A stretch of DNA of 64,000 nt from assembly GCF_029024625.1 (NCBI RefSeq), contig NZ_CP118953.1, forward strand, positions 1,860,001-1,924,000. Direction: 5' to 3'. This stretch comes from Staphylococcus chromogenes (GTDB lineage Bacteria; Bacillota; Bacilli; Staphylococcales; Staphylococcaceae). Positions 39,951-49,756 of this stretch are shown here, one piece after another. Positions within the stretch are counted from its first letter, which is position 1. Every line of letters begins with the position of its first letter. The translations under genes and the position numbers were made by a program. The notes below the pieces were generated by a model, which did no database searches, was not told the DNA's origin, and was given only the letters and a program-made list of their open reading frames with translations.

Positions 39951-40268
39951 TTACTCAGCTTTTGCTAATGAGGAAACAGTAATATTATCATGGCTTTCGT
40001 GCCAAGACGCCTCACCATTTACAAAGTAAAAAGCTTGGGGAGATTCGTGTTTAATCCCCGTTTTTTCTTCGATATAATTTGATAATTCTCGTTCTTCTTG
40101 AACGATGAGATAATACCCGTCCATATCTCTTTCATATAAAAACTTATTAAATTGATCCATTGCGCGTTCGGAAATAGGACAAGTATTACTGTGTTTTAAT
40201 ACAAATACATATGGATACTGTTGGATGACTTGTTCAAACTGATCAATTGACGTCAGCTTTGTCGCCAT
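39951..40268 (-). CDS. brxC: Monothiol bacilliredoxin BrxC (YtxJ family)
   Basis: 105 residues, thioredoxin fold with the single active cysteine C30 in HSNTCPIS. BrxC-type proteins remove or reduce bacillithiol from modified proteins during redox stress in staphylococci and bacilli. Start at 40268 with AGAGGTGA; seven codons in the longer frame cover the SD. Confidence 0.92.
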   Translation of the reverse strand: MATKLTSIDQFEQVIQQYPYVFVLKHSNTCPISERAMDQFNKFLYERDMDGYYLIVQEERELSNYIEEKTGIKHESPQAFYFVNGEASWHESHDNITVSSLAKAE

Positions 40269-40412
40269 ACTTTTCACCTCTAAGTTCAATTCTACTTAAT
40301 ATTAATATTTACCGTACCACTTTTTCTCATTTCTCAATGGTATTCATTATACACATAATCTACGTCATTGTTAACCTTATTTTAAAAACTTAATTTTAAA
40401 ATGTATCAGTAG

Positions 40413-41312
40413 TTACTGTAATTGACTTTCTAATTCATCATTTTTTTGATGATAAGTCGTTTCATAATGTTCTAATTCGTCAGAAGTTCTAATAACGTGT
40501 TTAATATTCATTTCAGATAATTTTTCACTATTTATAGCGTTTTTAGCGCGTTCTTTATAATAATTTTCTAATTCATAATACATTTGAATCGCATGTTGAC
40601 GTGCGTTATTTACCGTATTATCATGAATTCGCTCTTGGTTTAAGGATTTGATGTGCGTTTGGATAAGAGGGAGAATTTCGTTTTTCAATCTTTGAGAACG
40701 TTTGATTTCATTTTTTTCTGAAAGAACGTCCTCTACTTCTTTTTTAATATTACTATTATTTTTAGCTAAAACCCTTTCTAAAATTTCACTATCTTGTTGT
40801 CCTTGGGGTGTTACTTTCGCTTCTGTTAATTCATCTTCCACACTTTTACGACGCTTTTCAAATTTTTGTGTATACTCTATGATATTTTCATTGGATTTTA
40901 TCGTATCCAAGCATAGCGATATAAATTCAGAAGTCTGATTTAAACTTTGGCCTTTTTTATCGACGGCTTTTAGATATTCTTTTTTAAGTGCCTCTACATC
41001 TTTATTTGGCGTCGGTAGTTTTTGCGCTTCTTTGCGATATGCTTTCCATTTAGGACGCACGCTTTCGTTCATCACGCGTTGCTTTTGTTCAAAAGCTGCT
41101 TTATTGTCTTCTGTTGCTTCTGTATGACGCATTGTCTTTAATTCATGAAAATCAGCATCATTATAGGCTTTATAAAAGGCTTGTTCTTTTTGTTCAACCT
41201 TTTTGAGTTGTTGATCAAATTGTTGTTTATCTTGTTTTTGATGTTGCCCACAAGCAGATAAAAGACTAACGACACTTATAACCATTATTAGTAGAAATAG
41301 GGTATGCTTCAT
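40413..41312 (-). CDS. YkyA-like coiled-coil lipoprotein
   Basis: 299 residues. Lipoprotein signal peptide with lipobox L-S-A-C (C21), then an almost fully helical, Lys/Glu/Gln-rich body. It resembles YkyA / putative cell-wall-binding lipoproteins; the segment QMYYELENYY also recalls the staphylococcal EMYY-motif lipoprotein family. Located on the outer face of the membrane after Lgt processing. Function unknown. Start at 41312 with AGGAGGGG. Divergent from the GrpB gene. Confidence 0.85.
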   Translation of the reverse strand: MKHTLFLLIMVISVVSLLSACGQHQKQDKQQFDQQLKKVEQKEQAFYKAYNDADFHELKTMRHTEATEDNKAAFEQKQRVMNESVRPKWKAYRKEAQKLPTPNKDVEALKKEYLKAVDKKGQSLNQTSEFISLCLDTIKSNENIIEYTQKFEKRRKSVEDELTEAKVTPQGQQDSEILERVLAKNNSNIKKEVEDVLSEKNEIKRSQRLKNEILPLIQTHIKSLNQERIHDNTVNNARQHAIQMYYELENYYKERAKNAINSEKLSEMNIKHVIRTSDELEHYETTYHQKNDELESQLQ

Positions 41313-41411
41313 TTCACCCCTCCTATCGCGCTTCATAAAAAACGTGTTTAACTTCAAAATAAACTATGATATAGTAATTCAGAATTTATACATTAAACTA
41401 AGGAGTAAACG

Positions 41412-41930
41412 ATGTATCGACATGTCCAACCATTTACCGTTAAACCTGAAACCTCTCACTTTGAGCAAGAATACGCCACTTATCGAGAGATATTATTTAA
41501 TCTTTTAGATACGCCCATTAAAACTACCCAACATATTGGAGGCACTAAACATTTCAATTATCCGACTGAACCGATTCTGGATATCCTGGTAGGCGTTGAT
41601 AATTTACATGATATTACCTCTTTAGACGAAAAACGTTTAAACTATGCTAGCTTTTATCGCATCCACCAACCGATGCATAAAAAAGTTTTAATGGCAAAAT
41701 TTAATGATTTAATTGAACTTAAACAAACTGTTCGTTTACATATTATCCAACGAAGCACGGATATTTTCCATCAATATGTAGAAATTGACGAATTATTGTC
41801 AAATGATACGACAGCGATTCAAGATTTTACACATTTCAAACAAAGTATCAAAAATTTGTCCATTCGAGAATATGAAACTCGTAAAGCCAATTACTTTAAA
41901 AAATTATTGCCTCTCATTCAGTCAAAATGA
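41412..41930 (+). CDS. GrpB-family (UPF0157) nucleotidyltransferase-like protein
   Basis: 172 residues. The family core TTQHIGGTKHFNYPTEPILDILVGV (~39-63) matches the GrpB nucleotidyltransferase-like pattern (HIGST-x-IKPILDI), and VRLHIIQ corresponds to the later HLH motif. Role unknown; some relatives contribute to CoA-dependent metabolism. SD AAGGAG. It lies 72 bases upstream of murB in the same direction. Confidence 0.88.
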   Translation: MYRHVQPFTVKPETSHFEQEYATYREILFNLLDTPIKTTQHIGGTKHFNYPTEPILDILVGVDNLHDITSLDEKRLNYASFYRIHQPMHKKVLMAKFNDLIELKQTVRLHIIQRSTDIFHQYVEIDELLSNDTTAIQDFTHFKQSIKNLSIREYETRKANYFKKLLPLIQSK

Positions 41931-42002
41931 TATTACTAGATGACTTTAGAGCTATAAAAGCGTTAAAATGAGAGTAATGACATAAAAGAAAGGATGTTAT
42001 TT

Positions 42003-42929
42003 TTGGATAACGCTAACATCTTACAAAAATTAAAGCAGATCATTCCAGAAGAGATTATTAAAGTTGATGAACCGCTTAAACGTTATACGTACACTGAAAC
42101 AGGAGGTAATGCGGATTTTTATATTTCTCCTAAAAGTTATGAAGAGGTACAAAAAGTTGTACAATTTGCATATGAAAACAACATTCCTGTAACTTATTTA
42201 GGAAATGGCTCAAATATTATTATTCGAGATGGTGGTATACGAGGCATTGTGTTAAGTCTATTAGATTTAAATTATATCGACGTCTCTGATACAACGATTG
42301 TAGCAGGAAGCGGTGCTGCGATTATCGATGTTTCTCGTCAAGCGAGAGATTTATCTTTAACAGGGCTTGAGTTCGCATGTGGTATTCCTGGTTCTGTTGG
42401 GGGTGCGGTTTACATGAACGCAGGCGCTTATGGCGGTGAAGTTAAAGACGTCATCGATTATGCACGTGTCGTCAACGAAAAAGGCGAAATGTTTCAGTTA
42501 ACACATAATGAATTAGATTTAGACTACAGAAATAGTATCATTCAAAAAGAACATTATGTCGTGCTAGAAGCGGCTTTTACTTTAGCTCCTGGCAAACAAC
42601 ATGAAATTCAAGAAGTCATGGACGACTTAACAGAGCGTCGTGAATCTAAACAACCGTTAGAATATCCATCATGTGGCAGTGTTTTTCGTCGACCACCTGG
42701 TTATTTTGCAGGTAAATTAATCCAAGATGCCCATCTGCAAGGCTATCGTGTCGGTGGTGTGGAGGTTTCTAAAAAGCACGCCGGTTTTATGGTTAATGTG
42801 GATCACGGAACTGCTACTGATTATGAGGATTTAATCCATCACGTACAAAAAGTCGTGAAAGAAAAATTTGATGTTACTTTAGAAAGAGAAGTTCGTATTA
42901 TTGGCGAAAAAATAGAAGCACGTCAGTAG
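42003..42929 (+). CDS. murB: UDP-N-acetylenolpyruvoylglucosamine reductase
   Basis: FAD/NADPH enzyme completing UDP-MurNAc for peptidoglycan; 308 residues, type IIb. FAD-binding blocks [26 protein letters not shown], and [26 protein letters not shown]; catalytic Ser in [11 protein letters not shown] and Glu near the C-terminus (EREVRIIGE). I use the TTG at 42003: AGGA lies eight bases upstream, whereas the ATG at 41994 overlaps the SD itself. The length then matches S. aureus MurB. Confidence 0.95.
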   Translation: MDNANILQKLKQIIPEEIIKVDEPLKRYTYTETGGNADFYISPKSYEEVQKVVQFAYENNIPVTYLGNGSNIIIRDGGIRGIVLSLLDLNYIDVSDTTIVAGSGAAIIDVSRQARDLSLTGLEFACGIPGSVGGAVYMNAGAYGGEVKDVIDYARVVNEKGEMFQLTHNELDLDYRNSIIQKEHYVVLEAAFTLAPGKQHEIQEVMDDLTERRESKQPLEYPSCGSVFRRPPGYFAGKLIQDAHLQGYRVGGVEVSKKHAGFMVNVDHGTATDYEDLIHHVQKVVKEKFDVTLEREVRIIGEKIEARQ

Positions 42930-42944
42930 TAAAGGAGCAAAATT

Positions 42945-43259
42945 ATGCCAACTGTATATGGTCAAGTCATCGATAATGAAACACGTTGTGTACACTATCA
43001 AACGATTCTTGATGTCATTGCAATTAAATTTAAATGTTGCAACAAATACTATCCATGTTACAAATGTCATAACGAAGCGGAACATCATCGTATTCAGAGA
43101 TGGAAAGAACATGAATTTAATGAAAAGGCCATTATGTGCGGCGTATGCAAACATGAAATGACGATTAATGAATATATGCTCATTGAATCATGTCCCAAAT
43201 GCAATGCCCACTTTAACAGTCGTTGCAAATTGCATTATCATGTTTATTTTGAAATATAA
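42945..43259 (+). CDS. CHY zinc-finger protein (104 aa)
   Basis: Small zinc protein: VYGQVIDNETRCVHYQT opens the CHY domain, followed by CC, CYKCHNEAEHH, CGVCKHEM and CPKCNAHFN...CKLHYHVYF, enough Cys/His for three zinc sites. The family is widespread and its role is unknown (the yeast relative Hot13 helps mitochondrial redox assembly). It follows murB by 15 bases with SD AAAGGAG, so the two are cotranscribed. A terminator follows. Confidence 0.9.
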   Translation: MPTVYGQVIDNETRCVHYQTILDVIAIKFKCCNKYYPCYKCHNEAEHHRIQRWKEHEFNEKAIMCGVCKHEMTINEYMLIESCPKCNAHFNSRCKLHYHVYFEI

Positions 43260-43261
43260 TA

Positions 43262-43300
43262 GACGAAAAAAAGCGGGACGTTATGTCCTGCTTTTTTGTC
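43262..43300 (+). terminator. Terminator of murB-CHY operon
   Basis: Stem GACGAAAAAAAGCGGGAC with GTCCTGCTTTTTTGTC, five-base loop, T-rich right arm. Confidence 0.9.
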
Positions 43301-43497
43301 TCTCAATGTATTCTAGGAATTTCTGTTTTAAAAGACTTACTGTCCAATCGAGCTTGTCACATTAAATCAAGGAGTAAGGCAATAATAAATTGCTTTAAGA
43401 GTATAAATTCTTGAACGTTGTTGGTTATTTAATACTACTTAAATCAGTAAAACTGAGTCGTAAAATAGATTTTATAACGCTTGTGAATATATATTGC

Positions 43498-43709
43498 GTA
43501 TTTGATTAGTTCCTAAGCCGAGACTTCTGAGGCATCTAGCCGAAACCGAAAATCCATTTTAAGATTGATATTTTCTCAATCTTAAACTATGGATTACCTA
43601 TTCACGTATGTTCATGGGTGTACTGAATACGTAACTTATTTCATTCGTAACGTCTTCATGCAGAGGTGAGGCGCCTAGAAAAGCGAGGCTTTATGGAATA
43701 ATCAAATAC
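43498..43709. repeat. 212-bp imperfect palindrome of unknown nature
   Basis: Outer arms GTATTTGATTAGTTCC (43498-43513) and GGAATAATCAAATAC (43695-43709) are inverted copies with one gap. Pairing continues inward with interruptions (TAAGCC...CTTCTGAGGC against GCGCCTAGAAAAGCGAGGCTTTA). The centre holds hairpins AAGATTGA/TCAATCTT and a CACGTAT/ATACGTA pair. No ORF is present. It may be a MITE-like remnant or the gene of a structured RNA. It fills the interval where S. aureus, as I remember, has sstABCD. The rest of 43301-43751 shows nothing I recognise. Confidence 0.6.
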
Positions 43710-43751
43710 ATGAAATTATTTATACATCAGTCCGATTTATTATAGAACCAC

Positions 43752-43802
43752 TTTTTGTATCTAATACAAAAATAACGGTTAGTGATTAACTCACCAACCG
43801 TT
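43752..43802 (-). terminator. Terminator of nrdIEF (repeat-family copy C)
   Basis: Minus strand: 12-bp stem AACGGTTGGTGA / TCACTAACCGTT, then ATTTTTGT, followed by a second hairpin TTTTTGTAT/ATACAAAAA. It begins 14 bases after the nrdF stop. It is about 90% identical over 51 bases to two copies at 52819 and 53216. Confidence 0.85.
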
Positions 43803-43816
43803 AATAGTATAGAACC

Positions 43817-44788
43817 TTATTTATCATCAAATATGAAATCTTCGTCTTTTAAGGCTTCTACATTTAATGCCAATGTATAACCATCACCTTTAACTGAGAA
43901 GAAATCGTGGTTTTTAGTAGACGTATCTAACGCATTTTCAATAATTGGATTAAATTCACGTTCTTCAAAATAGGGTTCAAAACCAAGATTAGATAATGCT
44001 TTATTACCATTGTAGCGTACGTAATTTAAAACATCTTCCGCTAAGCCTAATGGCTCATATAATTCACGCGTATAAGAGGCTTCATTTTTATATAAATCCT
44101 CAAGTAATTTGTACATTTCTTGGTCCGCTTTTAATTTTTCACTTTCTGACAATTCATTTCGTAAGTGTTGGGCGTCTAAGCCTGTGAATACACCATGAAT
44201 GGATTCATCTAATAAAATTTTACGTATGATTTCCCCAGAAGTTGTCATACGCCCTTGTCCTGCAAGATATAACGGATAATAGAAACCTGAATAGAATAAG
44301 AATGTTTCTAAAAATACACTAGCGACTCTGGCCATATATTGATCATAAATTGAAGCTTCTTCTCCCCATAATTTATGATAGGTTCCTACGATTTTTTCTG
44401 ATTTGTATCTTAAATGAGGTTCTTCCAACACCCATTCATCTAGTAAATAGTTTGTCTCTTTTGAGGGCAACAATGTCGTAAAAATGTGTGAGTAGCTTTT
44501 CGCATGTATTTGTTCCATCATTCCCATAAAAGCGTAAACTGCTTTTTTACGTAAATCTTTGGTATGTAACATGATTAAAGGCATACCATCATCTGCTTGA
44601 TGAGTATCTAAGCCAGTTAACCCTGCTAAAGCTTTTTTAAAAGCATTTTGCTCATCTTCTGTTAAAGTTTTCCAACTCGCGATATCTTTAGAAACTTTAA
44701 ATTCTGTCTCAACCCACATTTGAGCTATATTTTGACGCCAAAACATATTTGTCATATCTTCTTGTGTATTCCAATTAACAGCTATCAT
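43817..44788 (-). CDS. nrdF: Class Ib ribonucleotide reductase, beta subunit
   Basis: 323 residues. Holds the dimanganese-tyrosyl radical cofactor used by NrdE. Metal-binding carboxylate/histidine motifs are seen as EQIHAKSYSH (~104) and DESIHGVFTG (~190); the usual C-terminal tail that docks to NrdE (FSVKGDGYTLALNVEALKDEDFIFDDK) is present. Third gene of nrdI-nrdE-nrdF, with a 247-base gap after nrdE that could contain an internal promoter or processing site. Confidence 0.97.
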   Translation of the reverse strand: MIAVNWNTQEDMTNMFWRQNIAQMWVETEFKVSKDIASWKTLTEDEQNAFKKALAGLTGLDTHQADDGMPLIMLHTKDLRKKAVYAFMGMMEQIHAKSYSHIFTTLLPSKETNYLLDEWVLEEPHLRYKSEKIVGTYHKLWGEEASIYDQYMARVASVFLETFLFYSGFYYPLYLAGQGRMTTSGEIIRKILLDESIHGVFTGLDAQHLRNELSESEKLKADQEMYKLLEDLYKNEASYTRELYEPLGLAEDVLNYVRYNGNKALSNLGFEPYFEEREFNPIIENALDTSTKNHDFFSVKGDGYTLALNVEALKDEDFIFDDK

Positions 44789-45035
44789 CGCAATCTATTT
44801 CTCCTATTCTTAAATTAATATGATGAACCAGGATATTCGTGCGATTCCCATCGATTGCACGCAATCCCTTTAATATTTTCCCTTAAGTCACTGAATCTGA
44901 ATGAAAGATGCGAAATAAAGAGCAAAAGAGAGACCCTTACCCTTTATTTCGTAACAGCATCATCGTATTGCTTATAGCGATTCATAGCATTATGGGTTCT
45001 CCATTTCATCACCTATGAATACTAAAACAGATCGA

Positions 45036-47141
45036 TTAAATTGAACAGCTTGTACATTCTTCAACACTCAACAGTTTATTACGCGTATAGTATAAAGATT
45101 TTAAACCTTTATGATGCGCATAAACGTATAAACGAGACAATTCTCGTGTTGAAATTTCAGAATTCACATATAAAATCGTTGAGATGCCCTGGTCAATATG
45201 TGTTTGAATGGTTGCGATTAAATCGATTAATTTCATTTGATCTGTATTGAACGCTGATTTGTAATACCACATCGTTTGTGGAGATAAAAATGGCATTGGA
45301 TAAAATGTTTCTGCATTACCATAGGTACGTCTTTCGATTTGATCCACAATTGGCATCACAGAACTTGTCGCATTTTGCACATACGAAATACTTTGAGTAG
45401 GCGCAATGGCTAATCTATAAGCATGGTAAAGTCCATATTTTTCTACTTCAGCTTGGAGGGCTTTCCAATCTTCACGTGTTGGAATGTCATGATGTTCAAA
45501 TAAAGCTTTTACTTTATCATATTGTGGTAAAAAGTCTTCATTAACATAGCGTTCAAAATAACGCCCATTAGCATAATCTGACTGTTCGAAATCAGCAAAT
45601 TTTTCACCGCGTTCTTTTGCGATTTGCATTGAACGTTCCAATGAGTAGAAGTTCATCATCATAAAGAAAACATTCGCAAAATCTTTTGCTTCTTCTGATT
45701 CATAATTAATTTGGTTTTTAGCTAAAAAGCCGTGTAAGTTCATGACACCTAATCCAACCGAATGTAGTTCACGGTTCGCTTTTCTGACACCAGGTGCATT
45801 CTGAATATTGGCCTCATCGCTGACAAACGTGAGCGCGTCCATACCTGTATGGACAGAGTCTCTGAAACGCTGAGATTCCATGACATTGACAATATTTAAA
45901 GATCCTAAATTACAAGAAATATCACGTTTAATTTCATCTTCAACACCGTAATCATTAATAATAGACGTCTCTTGTAATTGGAAAATTTCCGTACATAAAT
46001 TACTCATTTTGATTTGACCAATATTTGCATTTGGATGCACTTTATTGGCATTATCTTTAAACATCAAATAAGGATAACCGGATTGCAGTTGTGTTTGCGC
46101 AATCATATTTAACATTTCACGTGCATCTTTAGATTTTTTCATAATATTTGGGTTTTCAACAAGACGATCATAATACTCATCGATATCAATATCATCCAAT
46201 GTCACCCCATATTCTTCCTCGACTGTATGAGGAGCAAACATAAAGAAATCTTTACCTTCTTTCGCAAGTTCGAAAAATTTAGAAGGTACAATTAAACCTG
46301 TAGAAATTGTAGACAAACGTAAATCTTCATCGGCATTTACTTTTTTAGTATCTAAAAACTCTTCGACGTCGTAATGGAAAATATTTAAATAGACTGCTCC
46401 TGCGCCTGGACGTTGTCCAAGTTGATCCGCATAACTAAATCCGCCTTCTAGAGCTTTAGCTACAGGAAGCACCCCTTTTGCGACGCCTTTGATGCCTTTA
46501 ATCGCTTCACCACGTGCGCGAAGTTTAGAGAGGTTAATCGCAACGCCTCCCCCTATTTTACTGAGCTGTTTTGCCGTTGAATCAATAAAATTAATCGAAT
46601 TCAAGCTATCATCTACTTCTAGTAAGAAGCAGGAAACCAATTCTCCACGACGTGCACGTCCAGCATTCAAGAAAGTTGGTGTTGCTGGTTGATAACGTTG
46701 TTCAACCATTGCACGTACAAATTGCTTAGCAAGTTCGACTTGGCCATTTGCTAAATAAAGCGAAACGATAATCACATGTTGATGATAATTTTCAAGATAT
46801 TTTGCTTTATCATTTGTTTTCAAAGCATAGTCTTTAAAAAATTTACTCGCCGACATATAACTCGCAAATTGAAAAGGTATATTGTTCGCAAAGGTGATGA
46901 TTTCATTTAATTGTTGTTCACTATAATCTTCAAATACATTATAGTAAAAGTTTTGATCGACTAGAAAACGTAATCGATCAAGTTCATTATCGAATTTGAC
47001 AGTTTTATCATCGATTTCATCCAAGTAAACCGAAAGTGCTTCTTGATCTTTTTCTAAATCAAAAAAACCTGTTTCATTTCTTTTTGTTACTTGGTTGTTT
47101 AATTCGATATGTTTATACTGCTTTTGTTCCATAGTTTTCAT
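45036..47141 (-). CDS. nrdE: Class Ib ribonucleotide reductase, alpha subunit
   Basis: Reduces ribonucleoside diphosphates to deoxy forms; 701 residues. Landmarks include [21 protein letters not shown] (active-site Cys), [10 protein letters not shown] (second Cys in SCNLGS), and the redox-active C-terminal pair CTSC. Start at ATG 47141, which overlaps the end of nrdI and gives the same length and N-terminus (MKT...) as I recall for S. aureus; AAGGAGAAGGTGG lies upstream. Confidence 0.97.
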   Translation of the reverse strand: MKTMEQKQYKHIELNNQVTKRNETGFFDLEKDQEALSVYLDEIDDKTVKFDNELDRLRFLVDQNFYYNVFEDYSEQQLNEIITFANNIPFQFASYMSASKFFKDYALKTNDKAKYLENYHQHVIIVSLYLANGQVELAKQFVRAMVEQRYQPATPTFLNAGRARRGELVSCFLLEVDDSLNSINFIDSTAKQLSKIGGGVAINLSKLRARGEAIKGIKGVAKGVLPVAKALEGGFSYADQLGQRPGAGAVYLNIFHYDVEEFLDTKKVNADEDLRLSTISTGLIVPSKFFELAKEGKDFFMFAPHTVEEEYGVTLDDIDIDEYYDRLVENPNIMKKSKDAREMLNMIAQTQLQSGYPYLMFKDNANKVHPNANIGQIKMSNLCTEIFQLQETSIINDYGVEDEIKRDISCNLGSLNIVNVMESQRFRDSVHTGMDALTFVSDEANIQNAPGVRKANRELHSVGLGVMNLHGFLAKNQINYESEEAKDFANVFFMMMNFYSLERSMQIAKERGEKFADFEQSDYANGRYFERYVNEDFLPQYDKVKALFEHHDIPTREDWKALQAEVEKYGLYHAYRLAIAPTQSISYVQNATSSVMPIVDQIERRTYGNAETFYPMPFLSPQTMWYYKSAFNTDQMKLIDLIATIQTHIDQGISTILYVNSEISTRELSRLYVYAHHKGLKSLYYTRNKLLSVEECTSCSI

Positions 47142-47502
47142 AAAAATTAACCACCTTCTCCTTAAATTCCTCTGTATCATTTAAACTGCCATGCAATTCG
47201 AATTTCATTAATAAAGGGACATTATATTCATCTGCAATCCTAATACCTGCTTTTGCAAAATTTTGCCCCCAATTACGGTTGCCACTTGCCGCTACCGCTT
47301 GTAAATTTTTGTAGTTGAGTTCTAAAAATTGTTGCACTGGCTTTGGTACCTCCCCAAAACCAATGGTACCTGTTACAATTACAAAAGGAGCGTCAATGCG
47401 CTCAGTTGCGGAGCTTTCAGTAATCTCCATTGTGTCCGTTAATCCAGTACGTTTAATAAAGCGTTTTACATTGCCTGTAAATGAGTAATAAACCACTTTC
47501 AT
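47113..47502 (-). CDS. nrdI: NrdI, flavodoxin-like activator of NrdF
   Basis: 129 residues. Supplies oxidant (superoxide/peroxide) for assembly of the manganese cofactor in NrdF. Flavin loop [12 protein letters not shown] at the N-terminus and [17 protein letters not shown] near the centre. Start at 47502 with AAAGGAAG; the longer frame to 47562 adds leader codons without an SD. First gene of the operon, about 340 bases downstream of the NrdR-controlled promoter. Confidence 0.95.
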   Translation of the reverse strand: MKVVYYSFTGNVKRFIKRTGLTDTMEITESSATERIDAPFVIVTGTIGFGEVPKPVQQFLELNYKNLQAVAASGNRNWGQNFAKAGIRIADEYNVPLLMKFELHGSLNDTEEFKEKVVNFYENYGTKAV

Positions 47503-47842
47503 AGTAAGGACTTCCTTTCTTTTTATCCATAACATATACACGCACAATCTCACCTCAAACATTATATGTCTGTATGAGTGAGTCTATCGTTTGTATTGTG
47601 CCGTAACGCTTTATGACATTGTTTTAAGGGTGAATAAATCGAGGATGATCGGAATGAAGTAAAAGCGAACATATATTTCGGTTCACAAATCTAAGATATA
47701 TTTCCTTTTCATAGTGTATTAGACACACTCTATTCGTTAGCTATTTCTAATTTGGAGTGAAGAAACTGAGCTAGGGTTAATCTCATTTTAAAGTGTAATC
47801 TTGCTAACTACTTGTAGTTTCTGCTTACCATTTTCCCATCCT
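47503..47842 (-). other. Long 5' leader of nrdIEF
   Basis: About 340 bases between the predicted transcription start and nrdI. It contains a small hairpin (AACTAC-AA-GTAGTT) and no ORF with a good SD. I do not recognise a riboswitch: the cobalamin-box sequence is absent. Confidence 0.4.
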
Positions 47843-47844
47843 AA

Positions 47845-47893
47845 ACACTATATATTGTGTTTAATGTTCTCAGTCAATACTATATATATGTAT
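47845..47893 (-). promoter_or_regulatory. nrdIEF promoter with two NrdR boxes
   Basis: Box 1 ACACTATATATTGTGT (47845-47860) is a perfect palindromic NrdR box; box 2 (47877-47893, ATACTATATATATGTAT) starts 32 bases away, about three helical turns. The promoter is -35 TTGACT (47872-47877), 17 bases, -10 TATATA (47849-47854). Box 1 covers the -10 and box 2 abuts the -35, the standard arrangement for repression by NrdR when dNTPs are plentiful. Confidence 0.9.
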
Positions 47894-48035
47894 CATTGTA
47901 CATCAGACCTCTGGCTTTTTAAAGAAGAAAATAAAGTTTTTGTCACTCATTGTCACTCAATGCACTCATACCAACGAATGAAAATTTATGAAAATTTTAT
48001 GCGCCTATAGATGAATTAAAAGCGTTTAAAAATGC

Positions 48036-48080
48036 TTGACATTTAGCAATTAGTTGTAGTATAAATCGAACAAATGTTCG
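48036..48080 (+). promoter_or_regulatory. SOS promoter with perfect LexA box
   Basis: -35 TTGACA (48036-48041), 18-base spacer, -10 TATAAA (48060-48065), then CGAACAAATGTTCG at 48067-48080, an exact palindromic LexA box at the transcription start. No terminator follows before the EamA gene at 48185, so that gene and perhaps queF should be SOS-inducible. Confidence 0.85.
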
Positions 48081-48184
48081 ATTTTAGTATAACTTTTCAT
48101 TCGCAAATTTTCAACTTCTTATGCATAAACTTCCAAATTATGCTACTATTAATACGTTGAAAATTAATAACAAGAGGCGATTCC

Positions 48185-49057
48185 ATGAATTCAAAAATGA
48201 AAGGCATCATCGCTATACTGATTTCTGCTATTGGATTTAGTTTTATGGCAGTTTTTTTTCGTCTTGCTGGTGATTTACCTGTCTTTCAAAAATCTTTAGC
48301 TCGAAATATGGTTGCCATGTTTATTCCCTTATTTTTTATTATCAAATACAAGCAACCTGTTTTAGGAAAATTAAGCAGTCAACCTTTGCTCATTCTCCGC
48401 TCGACACTTGGATTGACAGGTGTTCTCTTAAATATTTATGCTATCGATCACATGGTGTTAAGTGATGCAGATATTCTTATGAAACTCAATCCATTTTGGA
48501 CGATATTGTTAAGTTTGATTTTCTTAAAAGAATACATTCAAAAATATCAAATTACTGCTATGCTGATAGCTATTATTGGTATGTTGTTTGTTGTAAAACC
48601 TGAGTTTTCATCTGATATTATCCCTGCTTTAATGGGGTTATTATCTGGTATTTTTGCAGCCGCTGCTTACACGGCGGTGCGTGCTTTAAGTACTCGAGAA
48701 GCGCCGTATACTATCGTGTTTTATTTTTCATTATTTTCAGTTGTGGCACTGCTACCATTTGTATTATTCACTTATGAACCAATGACTTCAATACAAATTA
48801 TATATCTCATCTTGGCAGGGTTATCCGCTGCTGTGGGTCAAATAGGTATTACGATTGCCTATAGTTTTGCACCCGCAAAAGACATTTCAATCTTTACTTA
48901 TGCATCAATTATTTTCACTGCGCTTATCGGTTTCATCCTATTTGGTGAATCACCTGACTTTATCGCTGTGATTGGCTATGTCATTATTTTAAGTGCTAGT
49001 TATTTCATGTTTGAAAAAGCGAGACGTGAAGCCCGTACAAATTCAACTCAAAATTAA
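48185..49057 (+). CDS. EamA/DMT-family transporter (10 TM)
   Basis: 290 residues with ten predicted transmembrane helices in two EamA repeats (~6-140 and ~148-283); ends with the cytosolic tail FEKARREARTNSTQN. Drug/metabolite transporters move small metabolites such as amino acids or nucleobases; the substrate is unknown. SD AGAGGCG. The perfect LexA box about 105 bases upstream is unusual for this family. queF follows 22 bases later, so the two may be one operon. Confidence 0.9.
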   Translation: MNSKMKGIIAILISAIGFSFMAVFFRLAGDLPVFQKSLARNMVAMFIPLFFIIKYKQPVLGKLSSQPLLILRSTLGLTGVLLNIYAIDHMVLSDADILMKLNPFWTILLSLIFLKEYIQKYQITAMLIAIIGMLFVVKPEFSSDIIPALMGLLSGIFAAAAYTAVRALSTREAPYTIVFYFSLFSVVALLPFVLFTYEPMTSIQIIYLILAGLSAAVGQIGITIAYSFAPAKDISIFTYASIIFTALIGFILFGESPDFIAVIGYVIILSASYFMFEKARREARTNSTQN

Positions 49058-49079
49058 ATACTGACTGGAGGTCAACCTT

Positions 49080-49580
49080 ATGACAGAAGGACGTTCTAAA
49101 GAAGAATTACAAGATATTACGCTGTTAGGCAATCAAAACAATAAATATGAATTTGATTACAGACCTGATGTGCTTGAAACTTTCGATAATAAGCACCAAG
49201 GTCGCGATTACTTTGTTAAATTTAATTGCCCAGAGTTCACTTCGCTCTGTCCTATCACAGGACAACCTGACTTTGCGACCATTTATATTTCATATATCCC
49301 AAACATTAAAATGGTAGAATCTAAATCTTTAAAGCTTTATTTATTTAGTTTCAGAAATCATGGGGATTTTCACGAAGATTGTATGAATATCATTATGAAT
49401 GATTTAATCGATTTAATGGATCCTCACTATATTGAAGTTTGGGGCAAATTCACGCCACGTGGCGGGATTTCAATCGATCCGTACACAAATTATGGTCGTC
49501 CAAATACAAAATATGAAGCAATGGCTGAACATCGTCTTATGAATCATGACATGTATCCTGAAAAAATTGATAATCGCTAA
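49080..49580 (+). CDS. queF: NADPH-dependent preQ0 reductase
   Basis: Reduces 7-cyano-7-deazaguanine to preQ1 in queuosine biosynthesis; 166 residues, the short unimodular type. The catalytic Cys sits in [14 protein letters not shown] (~55-60) and the substrate motif [16 protein letters not shown] (~80-95) is intact. SD TGGAGG. I found no preQ1 riboswitch upstream. A terminator follows. Confidence 0.96.
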   Translation: MTEGRSKEELQDITLLGNQNNKYEFDYRPDVLETFDNKHQGRDYFVKFNCPEFTSLCPITGQPDFATIYISYIPNIKMVESKSLKLYLFSFRNHGDFHEDCMNIIMNDLIDLMDPHYIEVWGKFTPRGGISIDPYTNYGRPNTKYEAMAEHRLMNHDMYPEKIDNR

Positions 49581-49590
49581 TTTTCTTAAC

Positions 49591-49632
49591 GGTTCTACAC
49601 TTGACATCGTCGTCAACAGTAGAGCCTTTTTT
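49591..49632 (+). terminator. Terminator of queF
   Basis: Stem GGTTCTAC-ACTTGAC / GTCAA-CAGTAGAGCC, followed by six T. Confidence 0.88.
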
Positions 49633-49691
49633 AAATAGTTAGAAATTGTCACTAATTTGACTTGAAACCATTCAAAATTTACTGAATTTTC

Positions 49692-49720
49692 TTGTTAAAA
49701 CTTTACAATAGGTTTAAAAT
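49692..49720 (+). promoter_or_regulatory. Promoter of dtpT
   Basis: -35 TTGTTA (49692-49697), 17-base spacer, -10 TAAAAT (49715-49720). Confidence 0.6.
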
Positions 49721-49756
49721 AGTTTTATCTTCACGATTTAAGGGGGAAATGAATAG

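Noticed and set aside
47503..47842. Cobalamin riboswitch in the nrdIEF leader
   Set aside because: The conserved B12-box sequence is absent and class Ib enzymes do not use cobalamin.
47801..48010. 69-codon plus-strand ORF
   Set aside because: It lies across the NrdR boxes and nrdIEF promoter, has no SD and no protein-like composition.
48081..49079. preQ1 riboswitch upstream of queF
   Set aside because: No short pseudoknot pattern with an A-rich tail before either the EamA gene or queF.
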